A stretch of DNA of 64,000 nt from Hyperoplus lanceolatus. Lineage: Eukaryota > Chordata > Actinopteri > Uranoscopiformes > Ammodytidae. The notes under the pieces were generated by a model, which ran no database searches, was not told the origin of the DNA, and worked only from the letters and a program-made list of their open reading frames with translations. Positions 1 through 11,902 of the stretch are shown in pieces. The position numbers were made by a program, and so were the translations under genes. Location of the stretch: positions 38,218,501-38,282,500 of the forward strand of contig CM049396.1 of NCBI GenBank assembly GCA_026929865.2, written 5' to 3'. Positions within the stretch are counted from its first letter, which is position 1; the number at the start of each line of letters is the position of its first letter.

Positions 1-2648
1 AAATTAAATCCTATCTCTATTTATGTTAAATATGAACTAAGGACTCTGACTTGGCACTCAATGTATTGTATTTTGGTGTGCGTGCGTGCACGCTCTGAAG
101 CGCACAGATGCCTATTTATTTATTTATTTACCACTGTTGTTTTGTATCTGTAATCTTGTCACTGTTACTTCTACTGTATTTGAATGTATGTGACTGATTA
201 TTTATTATTTGTATGTTCTGATTTTAATTGGACCCCAGGTAGACTAGTCTGCCGCTTCTGCGTCAACTACTGTAATGGGGATCCACAACTAAACATTAAA
301 CAATTAACTATATGGAGGTAATACAAATGATCTGTTTCATACCCAAACATAAGTCTCAACATATAGACATAATATGTTTTATCATAGGCAGACATTCATG
401 CAAAATAATATAACAGATTTATTTGAAAGTATAACTTTATCAAATTTGGATTATTTCATGAACAATGAATAATTTCACTGAAAAAAAGATGAATCTCGAG
501 TAAAATATTTCTCATCTGTCTGACCCCACCCATTCAATAAATAAAGTAAAATATGTACACCAGCAAGTAGAGCAAGGACTTGTCTTATGCATTTGAAATA
601 GTCAAGCTGTTTAAGTGCATTTGAGAAGTTCCCAAGAAGAACTACACAGACATCGAATCTGGGAAAGGCTAAAAACAGGGTTTTGCAGGTGGAATTAATA
701 CACAACTGAGCGCTATGGGCAGACTTGAAATGAATGGATTGTAAAACTAATTACCACATTATCCTACCCTCCCTGAGAGAAACATCCAATCCAAATGGGG
801 CTTAAGTCTTTTCTTTGTGCCTTTTCATCCTGTTTCTACCCGTTTGCCATTATTCAAGACATCTAAGATCCTCGTCATTTGTTATCTCTATAGCGAGATT
901 TTTGTCGCACCATAGATGAGAAAAAGCACCTAGGAAAAGTAAAGTGCAGCATGAGTTTCAGTTCACCGAATTTGATTTACCAACTTTTATTTTCCAACTT
1001 TTATTAAAGAACACTTTTTAAAAAGATGATAATGCACGACCTGTCCATCCGTATGACTTCTTTTGTATTTGAAATGGGTAAGTGGGGAGAAGGATATTGT
1101 AGCTAGCTAGATGGGTAATTCCTGACATCCAGCACTGACTAGTGTGCAGTTGAGCCCAGTAGTGGTTTCCCTAAAGTAGAAAGCTCTTCTTAAAAACTAT
1201 AGCTACAGGGGCTATAAAGGAACCATAAAGGAACTGGAACTTCAGTGCACACCTACTCCCGTGGCAGGGCTGCCTTGGGAGGACAAAATGCTCTTGGGTT
1301 CCAGGGGAGCAACTGCCAGATATGTTGAATTATTTTCTCATCTGTCTATGGTTGTGTACCTGTCAGGCAGCATGTGGCTGCTAAACTATTACACCAAGCA
1401 TAACTCTGATGTGTATTCTTTACACATGAGGGGGATATTAATTTAGCTACTTTTCAAATAACATCTTACACAAAATCTATTTTTTCATTCCCATCTTCAT
1501 GAATTATGCATAACTGTCTCAGAGAAGAATCCTCTGCTTATGCTGTGCATTTTGGCATCAAAGAGTCTTTTTATTTTCTCTCATCAAAATTCCAAGGTTA
1601 CCACTCCAGTGTGTGACCCACATTATAGGCACTTTATAGAATGATGGCTCATGTCAAAGCTCGGATACATTCTGGAGAGAAAAATAATGAACTATGGCTG
1701 TTGTTATTGGTTAAAGCAAGGGCCCCATGCTAGTTTTTCTAATATTGGGGAGATTTACTCAGCCTCTCATTGTGTCTCTTGTTTCTCTCCTGCTGTGAGC
1801 CAATAATTAGTGTGGCACGTTATGCAGATGTCCCTACAGGGAACCAAGAGGAAGAGACCACTTCAGTCTCATTACATAATTACCTTTAGTTAGAAAGGTA
1901 TTCTTTTGCCAGTACAACACCCTCCTTGTTTCGGATGTGAGCTGCTGACTGGGTTGAAGCAAATAGACTGTCACCACTCCTCACAGGGACCCTCCATTAG
2001 GCTGTCTCTTTCAGCTGCGCCCCCCATCCCCCCCCCCCCCCCAACTTACTCTCTTACCGCGCACACTTTCTCTCTCCGTCTTTGTCCATCTGAAACCTTA
2101 TGTAGCTAAGGCTCTGTCTTTTATCACTATTTCCTTTTTTTTTCATGAACAATATTTTCGATAAACTAGACCGCATTAGAATAGCAGCTTCTACCATCAA
2201 CCAAATATGTTTATTATGATTGAAACCTGGGAGCAGAAATTGTATTTATCTGCATTTTGGCAAAAATACTCAAAAGGGACCATCCGTGCAGTGTCTGCTG
2301 ATATGAATTCAAAAATGCATTCTGTATACGAGAAACAATTCATTATCTGTAGCACCTGTCTCCTAGGTGTGTTCTTACCAAGGGGTAAGTACATTTTGGA
2401 GGTGACTGCTGGGTGGATTATATTCATTGGCAATGTTTCTTTTTTTTTTTTACCCCAGCAAGAATGTGCTATGTTCTTGTCCTGCACAAATATCATAGGG
2501 AGGTGGTGCCATGACGTAATACTGTGGCATACTTATTAGTCATGTTGCTGCATTTATTTCTGTGTCCTACCAAACACAAACCATTCATTAATGCACATAG
2601 AGAACATCAACATCTTACATGGTATCAAATACATGTATCAAATACAGC
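1..2648. other. Intergenic or intronic DNA, no gene recognised
   Basis: No repeat family or coding exon is recognisable here. Open frames are short and look accidental, including overlapping ones on both strands at 2197-2539. There is a TTTA run near 113-130, a poly-C run near 2030-2041, and a poly-T run near 2441-2450. The stretches 1700-1900 and 2200-2400 have complex, homeodomain-site-like AT-rich sequence and could be conserved noncoding DNA. That is a guess from composition only. Confidence 0.5.
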
Positions 2649-3557
2649 TTAAAGAGCAATGTGCAGGTTAGAGACCCCAGTTAAACAGCATATAGGAAAA
2701 AAATTCAACTACTCGATTTAAAAAAAAATATTTAAAAATATACATCACAGTGGCTTCTGGAGCTATTTTTGTGTGAGAATTGTTCATCCGCATCTAAAAA
2801 AAGGTACAAGGCCGTGACGTCACGGGAGGAACTGCGGTCCATTCGAACAATAGAAATGAATGCGTTTTAGTGATATTTTGGACACTTGTAAAAATGCATT
2901 CATGTGGATATGACGGGACACACACTTATAATTGTGATCCGTATATGTCTAAGAGAACAGGGCAAGTCAAGGATCAGAAAATAAAACTAAATAATAACAG
3001 AAATATGGACGGGAGTGATGGCATGTTTACAGGCTGACTGTGACTTACTACTGAGCGTTAGCTAAGGATATGCTGTGTCCACGTCGCGGCCAGACTACCA
3101 CACGCCTACACTGTGATCACGTTGTAAATGGTTGCTATTGTTTCAGCAGTAAGTGAACTAGTGTTGTGTAGGTTATCTAACACTGACAGGAGTAGCCTAT
3201 TGATACCTGTTATGAAACTATAGTCTCGGACTAATTGTAACTCCACATGCTGCTGCTCTAACGTTACCTCACGGGAGAGAGAGCGGGCGGGCGAGCGAGC
3301 GAGAGAAAGAGAGCGAGTGATTTATCAGATTTTTTCTACAATAGGAATAAAAGCATTGAGGATCAAATTAAAGTAAATACAACATACAGTAAATTGATTA
3401 TGACTTGTTAGCTAGTGGTTATGCTGCCAGCAATACATTATAACCACACGTTGCTTCTCTCACCATTGAAATTAGTATGCCGACTCACTTTGGAAGTTTA
3501 AAAACATTAGCAAACAAGAATTACAGATCATAGTTTCTGTGGGATGAATTTCTGACG

Positions 3558-4854
3558 GCTCCGTGCAGGGCCGGCGGTAGCCAGGGGGGGCCGTGCCCAC
3601 CCAAATGTGAGCTGTGCCCACCCAATCAAAAAAAAAAATCATTTTTTTTTTTTTTTAGGTGGAAGTCCAGACCCACTATCGGACGGACCTGTTCATTCGC
3701 TGTACAAGAAAATGTCAAATAAAATTCAGACAATTAATTAATACTAAAGAATATACCATTACCATGCATTGGTTCTAATTGTATTATTGGGTGGGCAGGA
3801 CAGCCTGCCTCCAAGTTACCCACCCGCTTACAGTGGTCACTGGTCAGCAGCGCCGGCCCGAGGCATAAGCGAAATGAGCGGTTGCTTAGGGTCCCGACTG
3901 CCAGGGGGCCCCCCCCCAATTTTTTTTTTAGTTTGTGTGTTTGATATCAACATCATATTATGTGAATGTAAATTATCATACAATAAAAGGAATACAATGT
4001 TTTGGTAGATAGTTAATATCTTAATAATTGAATCAGTTCATCTGGGAGGTAATCCGAGGTTAACTGATCACGTCACGTTCAAGTCCATGGCATGCATAGT
4101 GTGTATTGAGTTTATTTAAAAATATTTGAAAATGGGGCTGCCCTCAGTTGCCCATGCACTGAGTAGGCCTATAGTCTATAGCCTATTTCAGCCTCGTCTG
4201 TGGAAAAAAAAGATAACTGGACAACAGAGTTCTTCTGCTTCGTTCCTCTCACTGCATTTAAATTAATTCATTATATTACAGAAAAATATGTCCCGTAAAA
4301 GAAAAAGAGCTCCAAGCCCAACCCAGAGGACCCTGCATAATATTTTAATTCTAATTTATATTTCTATGGAAAATCCATGTGTCTTTCTTCAATAGCTTCT
4401 TATTCATCCGACCCAGTGTCTTCAAATTATTTGTTCACAGAAAATTCCTCAGATTTAGCCTCTTAATTTTCCTCTCAAAGTGCACCAGATTCATGCATTT
4501 CACTTTAAAAAGGTAAACAAAATCTCCCGGGGGGGGGGGGGGCAAACCCCCGGACCCCCATAGCAGGGTCGTGACCTCGGCTGGCTACTATTTTCACCCA
4601 GCTGGACATCAGAGGCAATAGTGGAAAGTAGTGTGTATACTATATAGCTCTGGACTACCACCATCCAGGTTGCCCAGTCCCAAAGCTTTCTCTTCAATCA
4701 GCTCAGGCTGCCTACAATTTAAAAAAAAGATACATTATGTTGTATATAATATATGCGCGCGCTCGCATCTTCGGCCTCTCTGCCCGGTGTGCCCACCCAA
4801 AATTTCTACAGGCCCACCCAAATCTAACTGTCTAGAACCGGGCCTGGCTCCGTG
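3558..4854. mobile_element. hAT-type element with 8-bp target duplication GCTCCGTG
   Basis: The element spans 3566-4846 and is flanked by identical 8-bp copies of GCTCCGTG (3558-3565 and 4847-4854). The ends are imperfect inverted repeats: CAGGGCCGG on the left and, in reverse complement, CAGGCCCGG on the right. Both ends contain GTGCCCACCCAAA-type sequence just inside. An 8-bp duplication and CAGGG termini are hAT hallmarks. A second hAT-like end beginning near 3850 (GCGCCGGCCCGAGGCATAAG) suggests a nested hAT inside it. The interior segment 4450-4570 is homologous to 16733-16830. It is inserted within the TTAA element 2649-5535. Confidence 0.85.
4288..4395 (+). pseudogene. hAT transposase N-terminal exon remnant
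   Basis: A polypyrimidine/AG acceptor (ATTATATTACAG, ending 4280) precedes an ATG that opens 35 codons starting MSRKRKRAPSPTQRTLHN, then a TAG. A short basic leader of the type MS-K-R-K is common at the start of hAT (ZMYM1/BED-type) transposases. It lies inside the hAT element 3566-4846. No zinc finger or catalytic region follows. The identification rests on leader style and context, so it is tentative. Confidence 0.35.
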
Positions 4855-5535
4855 TCCGGTCGGCCCGAGCTAGATCCTAGGTCTGTGTCCCACCGTGTGT
4901 CCGTGACCGTCAGTCCAGCTGCGGCTCGGGACAGAGATTGTGAAGCAGCTCAGCTGTTTATTAAACCACGCAGGTCAGGTGTTGTATGGGTATCCCCTCC
5001 TCAACTTCACCGTGTCGCATAATAAGCCTCCTGTCCTGTCTAAAATGATCAACGTGTGTTTCGTGAGGGAGGGAGGCGGCTGCGGCAGCGATGTAGTCCC
5101 GTCTCTTCACGTCTAAACACACCCGGTGACTACAGCTAGCTAGCGCAGCTTATGTACTGTTACAGACACCGTGGACTACTTTTCCTCAAAGGCTGGAGTA
5201 CACAATACTTCTCCATTATTTTAAAAATGCAATGTAAAACTACAGAACAAAAAGGAACACACTAAATGACAACAGTTCAATTCACTACTACCTACTACTG
5301 TGCATTGGTTGAGGCTGTTAGGTTCGGTCAGGTTCTCACGACTCCCTCCCGTGACGTATTCGAATGCTGTGAACGTTTTAGCAGCGTAGCTCAAAAACAC
5401 CACTTTTCTCTCAGAATTTACATATTTGTGTTTTGAAAAACGTATAAAATCCTTCATACTCTTTTTGAATGGGCATGTCCAGAGTAGGTTATGAATCAAT
5501 CTCGTTTTTTTTTTAACCTGCAAATTGCTCTTTAA

Positions 5536-5973
5536 TGGGTCATTCAGCTATTGGAATTAGACAAGGCCTAGCACTGACTAGATGCTAGCTGAGCTTATTT
5601 GCTTAAAGGTGGGGTACACATTGTCCAGAGGACACTTGTTTATATTTATATATCGCAGCAATATTTTACTCTTAGAGTGACTGCTACAACCTTCCATTGG
5701 CTAGTGTGGCTCGCCCCAAGCATCTGCTTTTAGATAGCTGTTTGCTGAGCAGGACAGGTAGCGGAGGGTGAGCAGATATTAGCTGATTGGGACAAAAAGT
5801 GTTCTGCATGACGATGACCGAGTATGCCTTTGAGTGAGCGCCAGAAAACATTCTTGTTCATGTTTTTCAACTCTAGCTCAGCGCCACAGGACGTAATTGA
5901 TGCCACAGACCTGTGGTAGACAAGCCTGTAAGCGAAACCCAAGAAATCATGTTTCAAGCATACAGTATATAGC
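5536..5973. other. Mostly unique DNA with a solitary TTAA-type end
   Basis: At 5603-5606 TTAA is followed by AGGTGGGGTACACATTG. This resembles the left terminus of another TTAA-flanked repeat, but I could not find a matching right terminus. Nothing else here is recognisable. Confidence 0.3.
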
Positions 5974-7260
5974 AGTGATTCTTGAGAAGTGGGACAAAAC
6001 AGGGTGCAATGTTGAAAAAAGTACAAACCCTATGTTTAGGAAAATTGAGTTACATATGTTTCCAACATATACTAAGCTACTGAGCTACACTTTGATACAA
6101 CCTCCCAGCTTTTGTCCTTTTTATCAAAATGGGCTTTTTACCTTGCCATTCCTTATTTTGTGTCAACACCGTCAGACACCAAAATCACAAATTAATTTTC
6201 CCTCAATTTATGCTAGACCCATGAGAAGAATTGTGATCACAAGTATTCACCAAGACTGGCAGAGGCCACAAAAATATTTTCAAAATGTATATGACTATAG
6301 ATATAATATCGATTTTCCTTTATGTTCCTCAGTTGAACTGTGTAATAGAATGTTTACTTTAAAATTAACAGCAATCAAGATGTGTTTCAAATTTCAAAAC
6401 ACATTCTCATGTTAGGTGACTGGTTAGATTTTCACATATGACCAAACATTCCTCAACAACTATGAAATATCATTATGTATTGTTATCATAATAATCTGAC
6501 GGAGGTGACAAGTATATCTTATGAATTTGACATATCGGACTGTGGTGACAAAAACCCAGATAACCATCAAATACATATAATAATCAATAACAGTGATTTT
6601 ATTACAGCATATTATTGGTTGAGCGTTAATTCAATATTCACATTACAGTCTTTCAATCAGACTAGCTCTAAAAGACTCACACCAAATCGCCTCATTTTGT
6701 ATATCATCCTGTACTTTTTTAAGAATCATCCATGACAAAAGAAGATTGTGAGAGTTTCTATAAATACAGTATTAGAAAGACTAAACCCTATTTCTGTATT
6801 TAATAGAATTATAATAACTTGAAAACCACCCAAATGTGATGCCTTCACATTGAATGTCAACTCCTTTGGAAATCTGACGGAGTTGACATCTGACGGTGTT
6901 AACATATTTAACATTTCTTAAACAACAAAAAATGTATTAATCTAGTTAGCCATTTGGTTTTTCTGTTGATGATAGGTGCTAGTATGAACTACTTCAGGAA
7001 TATAAAATTATTGAAACATTTCAAATAACTTCTTCAGAAATTGTAAGTCGGTGTTGACATATCATGTTTGTGACGCAGGACTTTCAAGATTTGGAATGTA
7101 AAATATTCTAAAACTACAACGTACTCTGCAGAGGTAGAATGTGACAAGAGGTCCTTCATAGTGACAGCTGCCCCTTATTTTGGCTGATTTTCTTACATTT
7201 TAATGTATTGTCTGACGGTGGTGACAAAAAGTGTCCCACCACTTTGAAACCATATAAAAC
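5974..7260. repeat. Repeat block with a reiterated TCTGACGGNGKTGACA motif
   Basis: The 16-bp word TCTGACGGNGKTGACA occurs at 6495-6510, 6873-6888 and 7211-7226. A one-mismatch copy (TGTTAACA ending) abuts at 6889-6904. The word is also present in reverse complement at 6161-6177, and partial copies lie near 6536-6550 and 7047-7059. The block starts near AAGTGGGACA (about 5986) and ends near TGTCCCACCACTTTG (about 7232-7246), a possible weak inverted terminal repeat. It may be an old non-autonomous DNA transposon with subterminal repeats. A 172-codon open frame at 5897-6415 has no recognisable domain and looks accidental. Confidence 0.45.
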
Positions 7261-7611
7261 ATGAATGTGTTGAAGAAAAACAGTTTTTATTGATATGAGA
7301 GATTATTTAGTGTTTCTTTTGATGAAAAAGGCACTTTTTAATCATTAAAGTAAATTCTTAATAGGGTTTATTGCATATGAAAGATTGAAACCCTCTATGT
7401 GGACACACTGTTTTGGACGTCGTGAGAAGATAACAAGTGTCATATATTTGACATAATAATGATAAAATTAAATTTAAGGGGATAATTGTGCTCCAGACAT
7501 TCTACTCTTAATCCCTAATAACATCTACAATTTTAAATTATTTAAAGATAACAGCAGTTACATATGGAAGACGGCCTTATTTTTCTTTTTTAAATATATT
7601 TTTTGGCATTT

Positions 7612-7735
7612 TTCATGCTTTATTGATAGTTTGAAGAGACAGAGGTGAAATGGGGCAGAGAGGGGAGTGACATGCAGAGAATGACCGTGGGCGGGAATCG
7701 AACCTGGGTCTGCTGCTGGGCCCGGCCCAGACCCG
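7612..7735 (-). repeat. tRNA-derived SINE fragment
   Basis: Read on the minus strand it contains GGTTCGATTCCCGCCC, an RNA polymerase III B-box. It continues with a CTGCATGTCACTCCCC-type body and ends near CTATCAATAAAG. This order is typical of a common fish tRNA-derived SINE. The A-box half is missing or degraded at the 7735 end. Confidence 0.7.
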
Positions 7736-8748
7736 TAAAAAAAATTAAAAATAATAACTCATGTAAATGCAAATTAGCAAACAGTGGAAGCCTTGTGTTA
7801 GTTCAAAGAGAAGTTGATCTAAATGTGCCAGGATTATCATATTTAATGTCATTAGAGAGATGGTGTGCTGTTGCCTGGTTATAAATCAATTTTTACAGCC
7901 TCTACCAAAAAATAAAGTATCATTAATGAAAGTCCAGGTCGTCGAAAGCACCTTCATCTTGGCTGTTGATCAATATCTTTATACCCGGCAACACACTGCA
8001 TTGCAAGTGTTTGTGACTCGGAGTAGCTATATCTAAAGGGCAGTCAGCGGAATTTGTGCAGGCTTTCAAACAGCAGCAAATGCACCACTAACAAAGGCAC
8101 CACTTTAACACCTGAACCACTCAAAGCTTAGAATAAAATACTTTTGGCTGCCTTTCAACAATGTCATGCTCTTACCTGGATATGGAGCCACACTCTCTAT
8201 ACTTTGAGATACAATAGATGGATCAGATAATGACTAAATCAAAAAGGGCAAAACTAGCAGTTTATAGCTTTATAGATGTGTCTGTTTTTGTAATTTGAAA
8301 AGTAAATATTTCTTTGATATAAAAATCTTGATAGTACGAGAAAAAATCCTGAGGTGTTTTGTTTCGCTCAGCTACCCAATCCACACCCCCAATTTGATGT
8401 GTGAAATATGTTAATACTTGTGTTACATTTCAAATCGACACATTCATTTAAGACACAACTTCAAAAATAGAAAGTGATGTCAACCACAGCGATTTTTGTT
8501 TAATTTCTTTTTCAAAGATAAGCAATTTAGTTTGAACTTTTCCGTGGCTGGGTTTAATTTTCGCCCAGTGTGAAAAAAGTGCCTTAATGCCTTAGCCAGA
8601 TTTATGTAAACAATCAGGGTAAGAGGTTCATTTTATGGCCAGAATGCACAGACTTTATAGAACCAAGTAAATCAACATAATTGACTGAAAGAGAAAACTC
8701 ATCCAGCCGTATACCGCCAGTTCCTTCCTTTAATCCGCGGTTTCCCTC
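7736..8748. other. No recognisable gene or repeat
   Basis: AT-rich DNA with only short chance open frames. I see no terminal repeats, no microsatellite longer than a few units and no splice-bounded coding exon. Confidence 0.5.
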
Positions 8749-8970
8749 TTTGTTTTGCCTGTCTCGTGTCATGTCATATATCTATCTCTCTCTTCTCCTT
8801 ATAGACAGATAGAGCTAGTTTCTTTGTTTTGCCTGTCTTGTGTCATGTCATATATCTATCTCTCTCTTCTCCTTATAGACAGATAGAGCTAGTTTCTTTG
8901 TTTTGCCTGTCTTGTGTCATGTCATATATCTATCTCTCTCTTCTCCTTATAGACAGATAGAGCTAGTTTG
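8749..8970. repeat. Three tandem copies of a 74-bp unit
   Basis: TTTGTTTTGCCTGTC begins at 8749, 8823 and 8897, exactly 74 bp apart, and the third unit ends at 8970. Copies two and three are essentially identical; copy one differs by CTCGTG against CTTGTG. Each unit contains a short dyad formed by TATCTATCTCTC and GACAGATAGAG. Such uniformity implies recent tandem amplification. Confidence 0.95.
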
Positions 8971-10223
8971 ATTTTTGTTCACTGATTGGGACAAATCAGG
9001 AGACTTGATTGCGAGGCAGCACACGTTCAGCAAGAGGTGGTGTCCGACTGAAACCACTCCTGAAATATCCATCGCCGCAAATTACATCTTTGGTATAGTG
9101 CTGATTCCCTCTTTCGGGGCTAATGAAGTTATATGCTCCGGCACAACTACCAAGACGCCCGCTAATGTCTTTTAATTTGCAAAGATAATTACGAACAAGG
9201 TTCCACTTGAAAATCCATACATGATGCCAGCAAACGGAGCCAGAAGGGGACATTATTTCTCCCTTAGATTTCTCCAATGTATTGCCACATCTCAAGGGGC
9301 CGGAGACATCCGATCAGAAGATTAATGTAATAATATGGATCAGGGATGGTATGACGTGTACAAAATATGAGATAAACATTTATGCACAACTACTTATGAA
9401 TTACATTGTGCTTGGCATTGCTTGTATTCAGTGCCTCGATTAGGAAATACCAACATTTGCATGTGGCGCCTAAAGGTTCTAGAAAAACTGGGCTAGGCTA
9501 TGCCCCGACATTTTACAATGTGCAATAAGGCACACAGGCAGTTGGGAACAGGGCATGTCGTGCATGTTGTTATCTTGAGGTTAAAGGCACATGCACGTGC
9601 TGGCTCGTATGTATGCAAGGCGAGTGAGAGAGAAAAAGGGGGAGCAGACTCTGGGAGACTTTAGTGGCAAGGACAATCTAGACATAATGGGTTTAATAAC
9701 GTACAGTGTTCATTAAAACATAGCTCACAGCCTCTCCGGAGGTGTCACTCCTGGCATATTAGTGGCGCTGAGATATGGCTGGTGCTGAGAGGAAGCAGCC
9801 CATATGGTCTGTCTGCTTGACAGCACTGTGACCCACAACAGATGTGCTGGCTTTCTTCCCCCTGATGTTAGAATCAGCTTCTTCACACCTGTGTTTTACT
9901 GCCAACCACACAACAACCTCAACAAATGAGACTCTTGGTTTCGCCCTCTAAATCCACAGAGGAATCTGCACAGCCACTTTTACTACTTGAGTTGTACAAC
10001 TGGCTACCTTATGGGTATTATTAGAATTTTTGTTCACTGGTAGGCCTATTTTCTTTTTCCAATGAAAGCAGTGCTTTGTTCTTGGTTTGATTGCATACAT
10101 TTACATTTCGCATCTGAAGTCCCACATTTGGCTAAATTTGCTACAACAAAAGTCCTTTGGTTAGGAGTTAGCGAAACATTGTGGGACTGTTTGAATTGAA
10201 GTACATTCGACATGTCTGGTCCT
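8971..10223. other. Unique DNA with a possible conserved noncoding element at 8975-9330
   Basis: Positions 8975-9330 have high-complexity sequence with closely packed homeodomain/POU-like words (GCTAATGAAG, TTTAATTTGCAAAG, GATAATTACG, AGATTAATG). Overlapping 66- and 99-codon frames on the two strands show no domain. The rest of the stretch shows no repeat family that I recognise. Conservation cannot be judged from one sequence. Confidence 0.3.
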
Positions 10224-10449
10224 TTAAAGCTATTCTGTACGATCTGAGAGAGCTAGCATGATTTGAAATTAGCTTCTCCTCGGAGTTCTGTTTAACCACT
10301 CCCCCACCCCCCAGGACTTCCTCCCCCCAACCCTCTGTACACAGCCGTGCACGAGCGCAGCTCTGCTGCTTAGCAACCTGGCCGCTGCGCCGCCTCACTG
10401 AGCAGAGAGCGGCTAGCTAACTGGAGGCTACATTTCTCGACAAACTACA

Positions 10450-11113
10450 ATGTTTCATTCACCGGTAAGAACACACCTAATATTGCAATGCTAAATGTTT
10501 AAAACAAACATGACAAGGCCTACTGTTAGTAGTAGTACTCACAGCAGTCAAGCTAGCACATATGCATAGATGGACTGGTATCAGAAATGTAATACAAATA
10601 AAAATAAATCAGCAATACATGTTATTTCTATCACAGTTTACCCACATGTTTTGTGTAGTAGGCTACGTGACACTTTATTTATCATTCATTGTTTGGCTTG
10701 TCAGAGCTCACAAGGTGAGTTTTTTTGCAAAACTCTAAGGATTGCATATGAGCTGACTGTATCTGAGACATAAACCTTACCAGCAACGTTGTATACTGAG
10801 ATGCCATGTACCATGAACACACAATAGCCTACCTATTAGAGGACCATACAAAACTGTATTCAATAAATACAACTAATAATCATGTATTACTTTACAGGCA
10901 AGAATTCAAAGACTACATCTACAAATGTTGCATCATCTGCTCCAGCTCTGCATGACATGCGACCCCAGCCTCATGTTGGACCGGCTAACATTGGCATCAG
11001 CAGATCCTCCTCCATCGGGCACTCAAAAGACAGATAAACCCACCTGGTGCGTCTGCCACAGCTGCAGAGAAGTGCCAACAGATGTGGAGCGCAAGTGCTG
11101 TGGTCATACCTAG
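10450..11113 (+). CDS. Spliced 76-residue protein with N-terminal half of a P2X7-type cysteine-rich ballast domain
   Basis: Exon 1 is 10450-10464 (MFHSP) and ends at a GTAAGA donor. Exon 2 is 10898-11113, after a TTACTTTACAG acceptor, in phase 0. Residues near the C-terminus read WCVCHSCREVPTDVERKCCG. This is the W-C-x-C-x2-C...CC zinc-binding signature of the P2X7 receptor cytoplasmic ballast domain and of related stand-alone proteins that are abundant in fish. The preceding leucine-rich stretch (RIQRLHLQMLHHLLQL) also fits that family. The frame stops right after CCGHT. The missing centre and the out-of-frame tail at 11127-11195 show an internal deletion. The family assignment is from motif memory; the structure of exons and splice sites is seen directly. 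Confidence 0.65.
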
Positions 11114-11126
11114 TTGCTGAGTGTAG

Positions 11127-11195
11127 AAAATAAGAGGCCGCTTCCCAGATCCACATGGACAATTCATAGGATTTATACCCAACAGGTTGCAATAA
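11127..11195 (+). pseudogene. C-terminal remnant of the same ballast-like domain
   Basis: In a different frame from exon 2, and 13 bp after its stop, the sequence reads KIRGRFPDPHGQFIGFIP followed by a few residues and TAA. An R-x-x-FP-x-x-x-GQ-x-x-GF pattern is the conserved end of the P2X7 ballast domain family. Family members normally have several tens of residues between the CC motif and this tail. The copy therefore lost the middle by deletion and shifted frame. Confidence 0.6.
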
Positions 11196-11318
11196 ACAAA
11201 TAGTTTAATTGTATCTGTACTTATAAGTTATTTATTTCAATGTACATAGTTTTATATTTCTATTTATTCCCAGGAGGAACTGAAGATACTTAGTCCTTTT
11301 GTTTTGATATTATGTTTG

Positions 11319-11324
11319 AATAAA
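11319..11324 (+). terminator. Polyadenylation signal AATAAA of the plus-strand gene
   Basis: AATAAA lies about 120 bp downstream of the ballast-like remnant, in an AT-rich context, at the centre of the element where the two genes converge. Confidence 0.5.
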
Positions 11325-11902
11325 AAATTTAAAATTACTTTAAAATGTTGTTATTATTACGGATATCAAGACATAACATTTATCGTCTCTGTAAAAGTTG
11401 CACAAAATAATTACAACCAATGTTGTGTGACAATATATTTTTTTAATTCAATATAAACATGGTCATAAACTTTGTCCAGGGGTCCAGTTTTCGCAGACAG
11501 GTCTGGTCTGGTTCTGCATCAGCTGTGGCAGTGACTGTCCTTAGGAGAGAATATCAGAAGACACACACAATGAATAACAGTATTAGGGGTTTTACAAAGA
11601 GCTGCAGAGAAAAGCCTTCATGACATGTGGTTTATCCTAGCACTTTGATTGCATAGAGAAGCGCTATAAAAATCCAATCCATTATTATTAGTATTATTGT
11701 TGTTCTTCAGATAATAGGTTGACCAGCACTTCTGGATCTGTAATATTATACCTCATGATGGTTGGTGGAACCCGGACACAAATCTTTACACTTTGGCATT
11801 CCTTAGACCAGAGCTAAATGGGTTTTCATATGCTGTGTTACATAGCAAAGTAAAACATGTATGCTCATACAATAATGTAAGCATACTAACCTAGTCCTTT
11901 AC

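Larger units (their letters stand above)
2649..5535. mobile_element. TTAA-flanked DNA transposon, non-autonomous, carrying a nested hAT
   Basis: TTAA at 2649-2652 is followed by AGAGCAATGTGCAGGTTA. The mirror image, with one mismatch, ends at 5531 and is followed by TTAA at 5532-5535. A TTAA target duplication plus inverted ends starting AG fits the Kolobok or piggyBac superfamilies; the superfamily is inferred. After removing the nested hAT, about 1.6 kb remains with no transposase-like frame. The interior holds a purine-rich GAGC/GCGAG run near 3270-3320 and GC-rich sequence at 4855-5130. It is probably a deletion derivative mobilised in trans. Confidence 0.75.

Noticed and set aside
2207..2539. 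Open frames on both strands (110 and 99 codons)
   Set aside because: No domain, no splice or promoter context, and overlap of opposite-strand frames in AT-rich DNA; most likely chance.
5897..6415. 172-codon open frame
   Set aside because: Biased composition without any recognisable motif; it crosses the boundary of the repeated-word block, so it is unlikely to be a gene.
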